Origin: Comamonas badia DSM 17552
GTDB taxonomy: Bacteria; Pseudomonadota; Gammaproteobacteria; Burkholderiales; Burkholderiaceae_C
Direction of reading: 5' to 3'
NCBI RefSeq assembly: GCF_000484635.1
Contig: NZ_AXVM01000003.1
Span: 410,157-474,156, forward strand
Length of the DNA: 64,000 nt
In this document: in pieces, positions 18,417 to 26,597 of the stretch
Layout: each line of letters begins with the position of its first letter
How positions within the stretch are numbered: the first letter of the stretch is position 1
Position numbers and translations under genes: made by a program
Notes under the pieces: model-generated
Databases searched by the model: none
What the model was told of the DNA's origin: nothing
What the model saw: only the letters and a program-made list of their open reading frames with translations

Positions 18417-19179
18417 GGACGGCCTCCTCGCCTAGGTAGGCACTGATGACTTCCGGATTGGCAGCGATCTCCTTCGGCGTGCCTGCAGCTAGATAACGAC
18501 CGCTGCGCATGACCAGAATCTGGTGGCACAGCCCCATCACCATGCGCATGTTGTGTTCGACAAGGACCACGGTGACGCCGGTGTCGTTCACTTCGCGGAT
18601 CATGCCAACGACTGGTCCCTGTTCGGAGGCTGGTACTCCTGCGATGGGCTCATCCAGCATCAGAACATGGGGCTCTGCCGCGAGTGCGCGGGCAATCTCC
18701 AGCAGCTTGGATTCGCCGAAGCTCAAATCTCCGGCGAGACGCGCCGCGCGGTCGCCGAGTCCCATCAGCTTCAGCTTCTCGTAAGCTACTTCCTCCATCC
18801 TTCTCTCTTCTCGGTGGACCCCGGGCAACCCCAGCAACGCAGCCAAAAAGCCGGTGCGCGCGCGCGGGTGGTAGCCGATCATCACGTTTTCGATGAGGCT
18901 GAGATCCGGAAATATCTGCAGATTCTGGAATGTCCGCGCAATGCCCAACGCAGCGCGCTGATAGGGCTGCAGCGCCTGGATTTCACGCTCCCGCAATCGT
19001 ATGGTGCCCGCGCTCAATTTCTGGATGCCTGCGATGGCATTGAACAAGGTGGTTTTTCCCGCGCCGTTCGGCCCGATGATGCCCTGTATCTGACCGGCCC
19101 GCACCGACAGACTCAAGCCATCGACCGCATGCAGGCCGCCGAAGCTCACGCGCACGTTTTCAACGTCCAACAGTGCCAT
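18409..19179 (-). CDS. livG: ABC transporter ATP-binding protein LivG
   Basis: 256 residues from the ATG at 19179 (MALLDVENVRVSFGGLHAVDG), which is the normal LivG start; a longer frame to 19263 overlaps livM. Walker A GPNGAGKTT, signature LSFGESKLLEIARAL and Walker B VLMLDEPIAGV are present. LivG-specific features include the long insertion after the Q-loop (ARTFQNLQIFPDLSLIENVMIG). It overlaps the livM end by 20 bases and the livF start by 8, so it is tightly coupled. Confidence 0.95.
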   Translation of the reverse strand: MALLDVENVRVSFGGLHAVDGLSLSVRAGQIQGIIGPNGAGKTTLFNAIAGIQKLSAGTIRLREREIQALQPYQRAALGIARTFQNLQIFPDLSLIENVMIGYHPRARTGFLAALLGLPGVHREERRMEEVAYEKLKLMGLGDRAARLAGDLSFGESKLLEIARALAAEPHVLMLDEPIAGVPASEQGPVVGMIREVNDTGVTVVLVEHNMRMVMGLCHQILVMRSGRYLAAGTPKEIAANPEVISAYLGEEAVHA

Positions 19180-20227
19180 TGGGCGACTCCGTCTTGAGAT
19201 TGCGCAAAGGCCTGTTTGAATCCACCTCCTTGGTCCGATTCTTTCGCTGACGTGCGCTTCCAAATCGCTGACCGAGCGAAGCGATCCCTCCGGGGAGGTA
19301 GAGAAGCACCACGATCATGCAGAGGCCGAAAATCAGCAACTCGGAATCTTGAAAACGCCGCAGCAATTCGGGCACGCCGGTCAGGACTGCGGCGCCGAAC
19401 ACGGGGCCCCAGAGGGATCCCACGCCGCCCAGCGCCACCATGACGACCAAGAGCACCGACGCGAAGAAGCCGAATGTCTCAGGCGAAGCGAACAGGTTGA
19501 AGTGTGCATACATGGCCCCAGCAAGGCCGGCCATGCCGGCAGACAGGCTGAATGAGATCACCTTCGCCCTGAAAGTGTTCACACCCAGCGTGTTGGCCCC
19601 GATCTCACTTCCCTCTATCGCTCGCAGCGAGCGCCCTGGCGCGCTGTAGAACAGGTTGATCAGGCACCACATGACCAAGGCCCCCGCCAGCCATGCGAAC
19701 CAAAAGAATCGTCCTGGCGTATCCAGGGCATAGCCGAACAATTCATAGGGTTCGATGCCGGCGAGCCCGTTGGGACCACCGGTCAGAGGCACCAGTTCAA
19801 CGAACAGCACGGACAGAATGCCACCGAAGCCCAGGGTCCCCATCGAAAGATAGGGGCCGCGCAAACGCAGTGTCGCCCATCCGACGATGGCAGCCACAGC
19901 GCCGACGGCGGCAAGCGCAGCGATCGTCCCCAGCCAGGGCGAGATGCCCCAGCGCGTATTCAGCACACCGCTGACATAAGCTCCCAGACCATAAAACGCC
20001 GCGTGCGCCAGCGAGACCTGGCCTGTCCAGCCCATGATGACGTTGAGGCTTGCGATCAGAATCAGATTGATGAAGAAATAGACGCCCATGCTCAGCATGT
20101 AGTCATTGGGGGCCACCAGCGGCCAGACCAATGCCAGTATCCAAAGGGCCAGCAATATCCAGCGATGGCGTGCTACACGGTCGCTGACAATAGAAGTGGA
20201 GCTTGACTGCCAAAATTGTGTTCTCAT
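19160..20227 (-). CDS. livM: ABC transporter permease LivM
   Basis: 355-residue inner-membrane permease with about nine helices. The family motifs GWTGQVSLAHAAFYGLGAY and LRGPYLSMGTLGFG near the start, and AGMAGLAGAMYAHFNLFASPE plus GGVGSLWGPVFGA towards the end, identify it as LivM rather than LivH. The hydrophilic C-terminal tail (from about residue 320, SARQRKNRTKEVDSNRP) is longer than usual. It follows livH by three bases. Confidence 0.94.
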   Translation of the reverse strand: MRTQFWQSSSTSIVSDRVARHRWILLALWILALVWPLVAPNDYMLSMGVYFFINLILIASLNVIMGWTGQVSLAHAAFYGLGAYVSGVLNTRWGISPWLGTIAALAAVGAVAAIVGWATLRLRGPYLSMGTLGFGGILSVLFVELVPLTGGPNGLAGIEPYELFGYALDTPGRFFWFAWLAGALVMWCLINLFYSAPGRSLRAIEGSEIGANTLGVNTFRAKVISFSLSAGMAGLAGAMYAHFNLFASPETFGFFASVLLVVMVALGGVGSLWGPVFGAAVLTGVPELLRRFQDSELLIFGLCMIVVLLYLPGGIASLGQRFGSARQRKNRTKEVDSNRPLRNLKTESPNGTVGR

Positions 20228-20230
20228 GCT

Positions 20231-21103
20231 TCACACTTTCTCAACCTGTCCGCGGCCCAGCAGGCCGTTGGGCCACTTCACGAGAACAAGCAGCAAAACG
20301 ACGAATGCCACAGCGTCTTTGAAATGCGACGAAAGCATGCCTCCAGCAAAACTCTCCGCCAATCCAAGGAAAATACCCCCAACCATCGCGCCTGGCAAAC
20401 TGCCCAAACCCCCGAGCATCGCGGCACAAAATGCCTTGAATCCGAGAATTGTCCCGTGGTCGAATGAGGTTAGCGTCAGCGGTGTCACGATGACGCCCGC
20501 AATTGCACCAACCGCAGCGGCCAAGATGAATGACAAACTCATCGTGAGCCTTGGGCTGATGCCTACCAGTGCTGCTGCTTCGGGTTGTGCGGCAGCAGCA
20601 CGCATCGCCTTGCCAAGCACGGTCTGGTTGAAGAAGTAGCCCGCACCGGCCATGACGAGGGCGGCAACACCAATGATCCAGAGGGATTGGGTCTCCAGCA
20701 CCGCACCGGCAACGGAAATGGGCCCGCTTTCAGAGAACGAAGGCAAGCCCGCGGGACTCTTCCCAAGGGTCAGCATAACGAAGCTTTTGGTGCAGATTGC
20801 AATCGCGATCGTGAGGATCGTGATGGACATGGGCGTCGGCTTCTGGAGCTTGCGTACGATCAGGCGCTCGGAAAGCGCACCGACGATCATGGCCACGATG
20901 ACTGCCACCACGAACGCGATCGGCAGGGGTATCTTGGCTGTATACAGGGTGGCTGCGACCATCCCGCCCAGCATCACCCACTCACCTTGTGCAAAATTCA
21001 GGGCGCCGGTGCTTTTGAAGATGATGTTGAAGCCAAGCGCCACCATGGCGTAGATACTCCCTGTACTCAGACCTGCGAACAGCAGTTGAACGGTGTCACT
21101 CAT
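20231..21103 (-). CDS. livH: ABC transporter permease LivH
   Basis: 290-residue permease with about eight helices. It begins MSDTVQLLFAGLSTGSIYAM, then VALGFNIIFKSTGALNFAQGEWVMLGGM, the LivH signature (GALNFAQGE). The conserved C-terminal FKAFCAAMLGGLGSLPGAMVGG is also present. It pairs with LivM as the channel. A 28-base gap separates it from the second ferritin-like gene upstream; the ribosome site is weak (AAGG). Confidence 0.95.
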   Translation of the reverse strand: MSDTVQLLFAGLSTGSIYAMVALGFNIIFKSTGALNFAQGEWVMLGGMVAATLYTAKIPLPIAFVVAVIVAMIVGALSERLIVRKLQKPTPMSITILTIAIAICTKSFVMLTLGKSPAGLPSFSESGPISVAGAVLETQSLWIIGVAALVMAGAGYFFNQTVLGKAMRAAAAQPEAAALVGISPRLTMSLSFILAAAVGAIAGVIVTPLTLTSFDHGTILGFKAFCAAMLGGLGSLPGAMVGGIFLGLAESFAGGMLSSHFKDAVAFVVLLLVLVKWPNGLLGRGQVEKV

Positions 21104-21131
21104 GAGCGAAATGCCTTTTTCCGGGAAAGTG

Positions 21132-22061
21132 TCACAACTCGCCCAGCACAGGGTGCCGAGGCCGTGTCATGACAAAGCCAAGTTGCTCCAACCGATGAAA
21201 GGCGTTCTGCAGGTACTCTTTGAAGGTGCGCAGCTCAGTCTCCGGTGTGGCTGCACCAAGACCTGCCTCGGCCACCAGCATGGCGGCAGCTTCTTCGGCC
21301 TGGGCCCCGATCGTGCTGGACAGACTAGGGATGTGATAGCCGGAAAATGCAACTTCTTCGACCCACTTAGTGATGTGTCTTGCGATCACCTGTTTGGTCT
21401 CGGCATCCATCCGGCCAGCACGTTCTTCGAGATACAACCAGCCGAACGATGCGTGGCGCTCCTTGGCCTGAACCACGTGCTTCAGGATGCCGGCCGCGAC
21501 GGGCTCACGCGCGTTGCTGGCATACAGGCGATACAGTTCAAGTTCCAGGCCGTCGGCCAGCGCGCATTGAGTGGCGACATAGGCATCCAGTGACTGGGTT
21601 GCGTTCAGGGCATCCCGGTAAAAGGTGCGGTTGATCACAGCCTCCCAGGCGGGGTTGGCGGGCCTACTCTGGTAGCCGCCCAGCAACTTCGCGTAGCGAT
21701 GAAAGCATTCGATGTGCCATGCTTCTTCGGTGTTTCTGACGGTCAGGAAATACTTGGGATCCGACTCGCGATCCAGTTCCAGGCAGAAACGGATCAGCAG
21801 TGCGGGTGTTTCCGCCAACCCCGTATATTCAAGCCAGGCTCTGCGGCTCCAAACCTGCCGGGCAGCCTCCAGTTGCGTTGGTGAATAAGTGGATGGATCC
21901 AGTTTGTCCCAGTCAATGTCCTTGTTGGGGCTCCAGCGCTGCCGCTTCCCGGTTTCGTACAAGTCCCGAATGGATTGGATGGATCGGTGAAGGTCCAGTG
22001 GAAAGCGACGTTCGACCATGAGCGGGGTCGGCGTGGCGCCGCGGTGCTGTGTTTGCATCAT
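21132..22061 (-). CDS. Ferritin-like protein, paralogue with altered diiron ligands
   Basis: 309 residues, an all-helical ferritin-like fold by its four spaced ligand helices. Compared with the adjacent paralogue at 22092-23024 it keeps Glu78 (WSRRAWLEYTGL) and the E-x2-H of helix 2 (TEEAWH, Glu113/His116). Helix 3 has Asp170 where the paralogue has Glu168, and helix 4 reads AKERH, with Lys200 at the position of the canonical Glu three residues before His203. An intact site would be E...ExxH...E...ExxH, so this chain may not hold two irons and could be a structural or regulatory partner. The start ATG-ATG has an AGGAG site. Confidence 0.75.
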   Translation of the reverse strand: MMQTQHRGATPTPLMVERRFPLDLHRSIQSIRDLYETGKRQRWSPNKDIDWDKLDPSTYSPTQLEAARQVWSRRAWLEYTGLAETPALLIRFCLELDRESDPKYFLTVRNTEEAWHIECFHRYAKLLGGYQSRPANPAWEAVINRTFYRDALNATQSLDAYVATQCALADGLELELYRLYASNAREPVAAGILKHVVQAKERHASFGWLYLEERAGRMDAETKQVIARHITKWVEEVAFSGYHIPSLSSTIGAQAEEAAAMLVAEAGLGAATPETELRTFKEYLQNAFHRLEQLGFVMTRPRHPVLGEL

Positions 22062-22091
22062 TGATAGATCTCCTGGTGCTGACTGGCTTGA

Positions 22092-23024
22092 TCAGAATTC
22101 CCCATCGATCTTTGGGTGACGGAACATGGGCAATTGGATGCCCCAGGATTCCTCCATCTGACGTCGGATCCGCTGAACGGATGCAACGAACACCGGCTTT
22201 TCCAGCTCCTCGACCGTCGCACCCAAACCGGCTTCCCAGGTGAGACGGTCTGTTTCCACCTCACCGGCCTTGGCCGCGCCTTCCGTGGCGAGCCAGGCGC
22301 TGTGGTAGCCATTGAGTTCGACTTTTTCGATCATGAGCACGATGGCGTCTTCAACGGCGCGCAGTTGTGCTTTCGAGAGATGCGGAATACGGGTGTCCAT
22401 GAACGCCCAGCCAAAGGCGCAGTGGCGCACCTCGTCGCGCATGATGCTCTTGAGCACCTGGCGCGCCACAGGGTTGGGCGTGATGTCGATGAGATGGCGA
22501 AATACGTCGAAGGCGATCTCCTCGGCTGCGCATACCAAGGCGGCGATCACCCCCTCCAGCGGAACGCTCGGGTCAAGCGCCATCTTGCGGACACCGTGCG
22601 TGGCAACGGCACCCTGGAACTCCGACAGGTCGGGTTGCTGGATATAGCCGCCAAGCGCCTCCGCCATGCGAAAGCACACTTCGGCATGTCGTGACTCCTC
22701 CTGCGTACGGATGGTGAAGTACAGTCGCATGTCGGGCGGGCAGTTCTCCTGGCAAAAGCGAATTTGCAACGCAGGCGATTCCGAAATCGCCCCGTATTCG
22801 CCCCAGGCGCGCCGACTCCAGTACATGCGGGCAGCGTAGAGTTGCTCCGCCGTGTATGGCGAAATGTCGAGTTGCTCCCAATCGATGTCGGTGGCGGGAT
22901 TCCATTGGTTGTCGGTAGCCGTATGGAACAGGTTTCTTACCCGCGGCACGGCGAAATCCAACTCCAATGGGAAGCGACTTTCGGGAGCGTCGAGAATGGT
23001 GGATGTAGCGATAGTCGCACTCAT
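22092..23024 (-). CDS. Ferritin-like diiron protein, putative oxygenase
   Basis: 310 residues, starting MSATIATSTILDAPESRFPL with an AAGGAG site. It carries a complete set of carboxylate/histidine ligands: Glu76 (AWGEYGA), Glu110-x2-His113 (QEESRH), Glu168/169 (AAEEIAF) and Glu198-x2-His201 (DEVRHCAFGW). That spacing matches bacterial diiron oxygenases and related ferritin-like enzymes rather than iron-storage ferritin (which is about 160-170 residues). It has a tandem paralogue just downstream with about the same length, suggesting a heterodimer. Located between the substrate-binding protein and the Liv permeases, it probably oxidises the imported compound. No reductase gene is nearby. Confidence 0.78.
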   Translation of the reverse strand: MSATIATSTILDAPESRFPLELDFAVPRVRNLFHTATDNQWNPATDIDWEQLDISPYTAEQLYAARMYWSRRAWGEYGAISESPALQIRFCQENCPPDMRLYFTIRTQEESRHAEVCFRMAEALGGYIQQPDLSEFQGAVATHGVRKMALDPSVPLEGVIAALVCAAEEIAFDVFRHLIDITPNPVARQVLKSIMRDEVRHCAFGWAFMDTRIPHLSKAQLRAVEDAIVLMIEKVELNGYHSAWLATEGAAKAGEVETDRLTWEAGLGATVEELEKPVFVASVQRIRRQMEESWGIQLPMFRHPKIDGEF

Positions 23025-23071
23025 GTTTGTCTCCTTGAGGTTATGTCTGATCGTCGAGTGGTTTCGCTGAC

Positions 23072-24238
23072 TTACTTGTAATCTGCGAGTCTGAAGCGGC
23101 CGTCCTCGTACTTCACCATCACCAAATCGGATTTCGAAAGTCCGGAATGCCTGGTGGCTGAAAAATTGAATGTGCCACCAACACCGGTGTAGTTCTGAAC
23201 ACCTTCCATCGCGTCACGGACCGCACTCTTGTCGGCCCCCCCCTTTTCCAACACCATCTTCGCAAGGTAGATCGCGTCATAGGTCTGGGCGACAAACTGG
23301 TTGGGGCGCCGTTTAAAGCGCGTCTCGAACGCTTTGTTGAGTTCGAGGATGCGTTCCTTCACGGGATCATTGGCAGGCAAATCCTCCCCCACGGGGAACT
23401 TCACGCTGACCAACAGAACTCCTTTTGCGGCTTCGCCGGCCAAGTCCATGTAGCGCTTGTCCACGAAACCATAACTGTGTATGAACGGTATATCACCCAT
23501 GCCCAGTGTCTTGGCCTGCTTCATCGCTACGACGCCTGCGGGTGTCACGGTCCAACAAACGATGGCCTGCACACCAGCCGCCTTTAGCTTGTTGATCTGC
23601 GGGGCCATGTCCGTATCGCTGGGATTGAACGATTCATAGACGACATCCAAGCCTCGCCGCGGCGCTACATTTTTCCATTGCTCGATGGCGCTTTGTCCAA
23701 AGCCCGAAGAATCCGCGAGCATGCCCACCTTCTTGATGTTGTTCTTGTCAAAGTAGTCGGCGATGCGCTCCACGACTTGATCGTCATCCACCGTGGACTT
23801 GAAGGTCCAGTGACGTTCGGCCACCGGCATCACGATCTGCATGCTGCCTTCGGTGGAGATGAACGGCACATTGGCTTTCTCGGTCTGCTGGAGCATGGCG
23901 ATTGCCATGCCACTCATGTTGCCGCCGCCGACAATCATTTCCACTTTGTCCTGGGTGAGCAAGCGGCGGGTCGCACTCAGGCCTTTCTGCGTCTGACTTT
24001 CTGCGTCATACAGAACCCATTCGATTTTTTTGCCGTTGACCCCCCCTTTGGCGTTGATCTCTTCGAGTGCAAGCTCCATACCGGCCTTCATGTCGTCACC
24101 AAGAAAGGCGGCTGGACCAGTAACAGAGAGTACAGAACCTATCTTGTAGCTGGTCTGGGCTTGCGCGGAAGCTGTCAGCCCCATCATCAGAAGACCAAGC
24201 AGCTTGAATGTCATACGTTTCGAAATGCGTGTATTCAT
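23072..24238 (-). CDS. ABC transporter periplasmic substrate-binding protein (Liv/HAAT type)
   Basis: 388 residues from the ATG at 24238; the frame is open further upstream but only this start gives a proper signal peptide (MNTRISKRMTFKLLGLLMMG ... ASAQA). The mature protein begins TSYKIGSVLSVTGPAAFLGDDMKAGMELAL, the standard opening of type I periplasmic-binding (Peripla_BP_6) proteins, and contains GGGNMSGMAIAM and FVAQTYDAIYLAKMVLEKGG. It captures the substrate for LivHMGF. It is the first structural gene after the GntR regulator (70-base gap). Confidence 0.94.
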   Translation of the reverse strand: MNTRISKRMTFKLLGLLMMGLTASAQAQTSYKIGSVLSVTGPAAFLGDDMKAGMELALEEINAKGGVNGKKIEWVLYDAESQTQKGLSATRRLLTQDKVEMIVGGGNMSGMAIAMLQQTEKANVPFISTEGSMQIVMPVAERHWTFKSTVDDDQVVERIADYFDKNNIKKVGMLADSSGFGQSAIEQWKNVAPRRGLDVVYESFNPSDTDMAPQINKLKAAGVQAIVCWTVTPAGVVAMKQAKTLGMGDIPFIHSYGFVDKRYMDLAGEAAKGVLLVSVKFPVGEDLPANDPVKERILELNKAFETRFKRRPNQFVAQTYDAIYLAKMVLEKGGADKSAVRDAMEGVQNYTGVGGTFNFSATRHSGLSKSDLVMVKYEDGRFRLADYK

Positions 24239-24308
24239 GGTGAACAGTGGTTGGTGGTTGGGGAAGAGGAACTGAGGGAGGTAAGTAAATACGTTGCCAA
24301 ATGGCAGC

Positions 24309-25184
24309 TCAATCATTGATTTCGGGTGGTGATCGTCCGTCGGCGTCACTCTTGGATTGCGTGGCAAAGTGATCACTGGCGAGGGCGACGGTGAACGTAT
24401 GACGCACGGAACTTCCAGGGGAATAGGAGCGCCCGCACATTACCGGCATGCCATCCTTGGAGAAATACACCAGCTTGCGGATCAACACTGCCGAGTCCGG
24501 AGGCACGTTGAGCAACTTGCCGAGTTCGCTTCCAGCCGTCACAGCCTCGATGCTGTTTTGCGCATGTGACAAGGTCACTCTGCGAGAAAGAAGATCGAGC
24601 AGTGAAAACTGCACTGCTTCCTGCTCGGTAATCGACCCCGCCAGATCCGGATGGATATAGCGATAGTCGTAGGACACCATAGCCTCGCTGCTGCTGCGCT
24701 GGCGTTCAATGTGAAGCACATCCTGTCCGACGTTGACGCCGAGATGAAACGCAATGCTTGCGGGGCACGGCTGTATGGCGAAATGACACAGATGAAAGAC
24801 CAAAGGGCGACCGCCCTTTTCCCACTGATGCTGGAAGTCCATCTGGGGGCCGAAAATTTCGTCGAATTTGTCGGCATTAACGAAAGTGCCCTGTCCTTGC
24901 ACCCGACGCAACAGTCCCTGCCCCACGAGCTCCTGGATCGCCTGCCGTACTGTGAAGCGGCTGACGCAAAACATGGCGCCGATTTCCTGATCCGAGTAGA
25001 AGCGGTCACCCTGAAAGGCTTCACTCTGGATGAGTGTTTGCAGCCGGTGTTTCAGCTGGGCGTAGAGCGGTAGCGCGGAACCACGGTCCAGAGCCAGCGA
25101 GTCACCCGTGGAACGCGCCTTTGCAGGCTGATCGGCGTAAGACCGTTCAATGCTTGACATGGTGCGTGAAAAACTTTTGTTCAT
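24309..25184 (-). CDS. GntR-family regulator with UTRA ligand domain
   Basis: 291 residues. After about 40 flexible residues the winged helix-turn-helix runs LPLYAQLKHRLQTLIQS ... FYSDQEIGAMFCVSRFTVRQAIQELVGQGLLRRVQGQGTFV. The rest (about 120-280) is a UTRA (HutC/FarR-like) effector domain including ERQRSSSEAMVSYDYRYIH and LIRKLVYFSKDGMPVM. It heads the Liv/diiron cluster on the minus strand and is divergent from the orphan gene at 25257, so it probably controls both from the 72-base spacer. A start at 25160 is also possible. The inducer should be the transported compound or a metabolite. Confidence 0.9.
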   Translation of the reverse strand: MNKSFSRTMSSIERSYADQPAKARSTGDSLALDRGSALPLYAQLKHRLQTLIQSEAFQGDRFYSDQEIGAMFCVSRFTVRQAIQELVGQGLLRRVQGQGTFVNADKFDEIFGPQMDFQHQWEKGGRPLVFHLCHFAIQPCPASIAFHLGVNVGQDVLHIERQRSSSEAMVSYDYRYIHPDLAGSITEQEAVQFSLLDLLSRRVTLSHAQNSIEAVTAGSELGKLLNVPPDSAVLIRKLVYFSKDGMPVMCGRSYSPGSSVRHTFTVALASDHFATQSKSDADGRSPPEIND

Positions 25185-25187
25185 ACT

Positions 25188-25217
25188 GTTGTACAGATAT
25201 TATGATATGCAGACAAC
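25188..25217. promoter_or_regulatory. Candidate operator between the GntR gene and the divergent orphan gene
   Basis: An inverted repeat GTTGT (25188-25192) ... ACAAC (25213-25217) spans 30 bases and encloses CTGTTGTACAG-like and TATTATGATAT sequences. It lies in the AT-rich divergent promoter, the expected place for autoregulation by the UTRA-type GntR protein. The assignment is by position and symmetry only. Confidence 0.4.
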
Positions 25218-25256
25218 TTGTGTCAACAGACTTTTCCTGTCAGAGGCGCTGCTTTC

Positions 25257-26480
25257 ATGTCCATTGCACTTATCGATTTCCCTGATGCGTCTACACCATC
25301 GGCGAGTGCGCTGAGCTTTGCGATGCCCGGCCCACTGGACAATTTCGATCTAGTGATCTGGCGCCCCGCTGCGCTTGCGGAGATCTATATGACGGAGGGC
25401 TCTTCCAGGGGCGGGCCGGTGGTTCTCCGGGTGCGTGATTCGCAGCGGATGTACAGCGATATCCGCTTCTGGCGGGCCGAGTTCGAGGAGTTCTTGGGCC
25501 GCGGCGGCACGCTGGTCGTGCTGGCACCCGGCTTCACAACCCTGGGACTGCACACGGTTCAGGACATTGTTCCGTGCGACGTGATCGAGGCACTCCCTCG
25601 TCATCGGGACTTGCACCACACCGCTTGCGAAGCATCCGATGTGCAGTGCGATGTCGGGGAGCCATTTCACGGGTTCTTCAGCGCGGTTGGCAGGCATTTC
25701 GTTGCGAAAGCCACCTTCATGCCACGCACTGGCCAGCCCATTGCACATCTGGCCGAGACCAACAAGATTTGCGCCACCTACGAATATCGCCATCCCGGGC
25801 GTGTTCTGGTGATGCCGGAGTTGCGCGGGACAACAACGCCGCCGGACAGCGCTGTCGTTGTTGATGCGCTAAAAGACTTGAGTGCGCGTTTGCGGCTCGA
25901 CGCCCGCGTGTCCGGCGTTGCGGGTGCCAACCCTGTGATCACCGACGAAGAGAATGCGCTGAGGCAGCAGCTGGCGGAAATTTCCCGACGGCGCCGCACG
26001 CTGCAGACTGAAGAAGCGGCCTTGCTCAAGAAAATCGCCGCCGCCGCATTCTTTGGTCAACTTGAACACGGCGACGGTATCGGCGTTGTCAACGCCGCGT
26101 TTCACGCGCTGCATGCGCTGGGCGCCTATGTGCAGTATGGCATTGGATCGACCGGTACTCTGATGTTTGAACATAGGGGCGACGCGTACGTACTTGTGCT
26201 CGTCGATGAGCTGGACATCACATCTGTAGAGCGTCTGCAGGAAACGCTCCGTCAGAGCATTCTGCCTTGGGCGAAAGAGCTGAACTGCCCGGTTTCCCCG
26301 GTCGTCCTGATGGCAGGAGTCGCAGCCAGGCGCATCGCCCAGGAAGCTGCAGCCTTGCGCGCTGCATCCACCGTACCGTGGCTGACGGGAACAGCACTGA
26401 AGCAGGCCTATCGTGAAAAGAGTGCGGATTTTTGGGGCACCATCTGCAAGCGCGAAGCTCAAGACGCGAGAGGGCGATGA
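25257..26480 (+). CDS. Orphan protein of unknown function with central coiled coil
   Basis: 407 residues from the ATG at 25257 (AGAGG site upstream); not a family I can name. N-terminal half: a possible flavodoxin/amidotransferase-like fold, with DNFDLVIWRP, then FWRAEFEEFLGRGGTLVVLAPG, and HPGRVLVMPEL. Residues about 225-262 form a coiled coil (NALRQQLAEISRRRRTLQTE). The C-terminal 130 residues resemble, by hydrophobic pattern only, the core of PD-(D/E)xK-like domains (VVNAAFHALHALGAYVQYG ... AYVLVLVDELDI) but lack the Lys. The last dozen codons run out of frame through a greB relic (26457-26504), so the native C-terminus may be lost. It is divergent from the GntR regulator. Confidence 0.65.
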   Translation: MSIALIDFPDASTPSASALSFAMPGPLDNFDLVIWRPAALAEIYMTEGSSRGGPVVLRVRDSQRMYSDIRFWRAEFEEFLGRGGTLVVLAPGFTTLGLHTVQDIVPCDVIEALPRHRDLHHTACEASDVQCDVGEPFHGFFSAVGRHFVAKATFMPRTGQPIAHLAETNKICATYEYRHPGRVLVMPELRGTTTPPDSAVVVDALKDLSARLRLDARVSGVAGANPVITDEENALRQQLAEISRRRRTLQTEEAALLKKIAAAAFFGQLEHGDGIGVVNAAFHALHALGAYVQYGIGSTGTLMFEHRGDAYVLVLVDELDITSVERLQETLRQSILPWAKELNCPVSPVVLMAGVAARRIAQEAAALRAASTVPWLTGTALKQAYREKSADFWGTICKREAQDARGR

Positions 26481-26504
26481 AGTGAATCTGCAGAGCTTGG
26501 CGGG
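26457..26504 (+). pseudogene. Relic of the 3' end of a greB-type gene
   Basis: Read in the frame starting at 26454 this stretch encodes KLKTREGDEVNLQSLAG, against LLKAREGDEVSLQTPAG in the intact GreB. By hand alignment 39 of 48 bases match greB 10311-10358, and several differences are silent (CGT/CGA, GAC/GAT, GAG/GAA). It has no start and no upstream homology, and overlaps the end of the orphan gene. It is in the same orientation as greB, 16 kb away, and probably marks a junction left by insertion or rearrangement. Confidence 0.62.
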
Positions 26505-26597
26505 TGCTATCTGCCGAGAATGTCGAAATGACAGGGCCTGTCCGGTCATGCGGCGCAAGCCGCGTCATCGCCAGCGCAAGCTGCGGTCATTGCGTCA

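Noticed and set aside
10311..26504. An integrative element with true att sites at greB
   Set aside because: The two greB segments are only about 81 percent identical and no integrase is visible, so exact att duplication cannot be claimed; only the relic is reported.
26550..26563. GCGGC-GCAA-GCCGC hairpin as a terminator for minCDE or the orphan gene
   Set aside because: The stem is only five pairs and no T-run follows on either strand.
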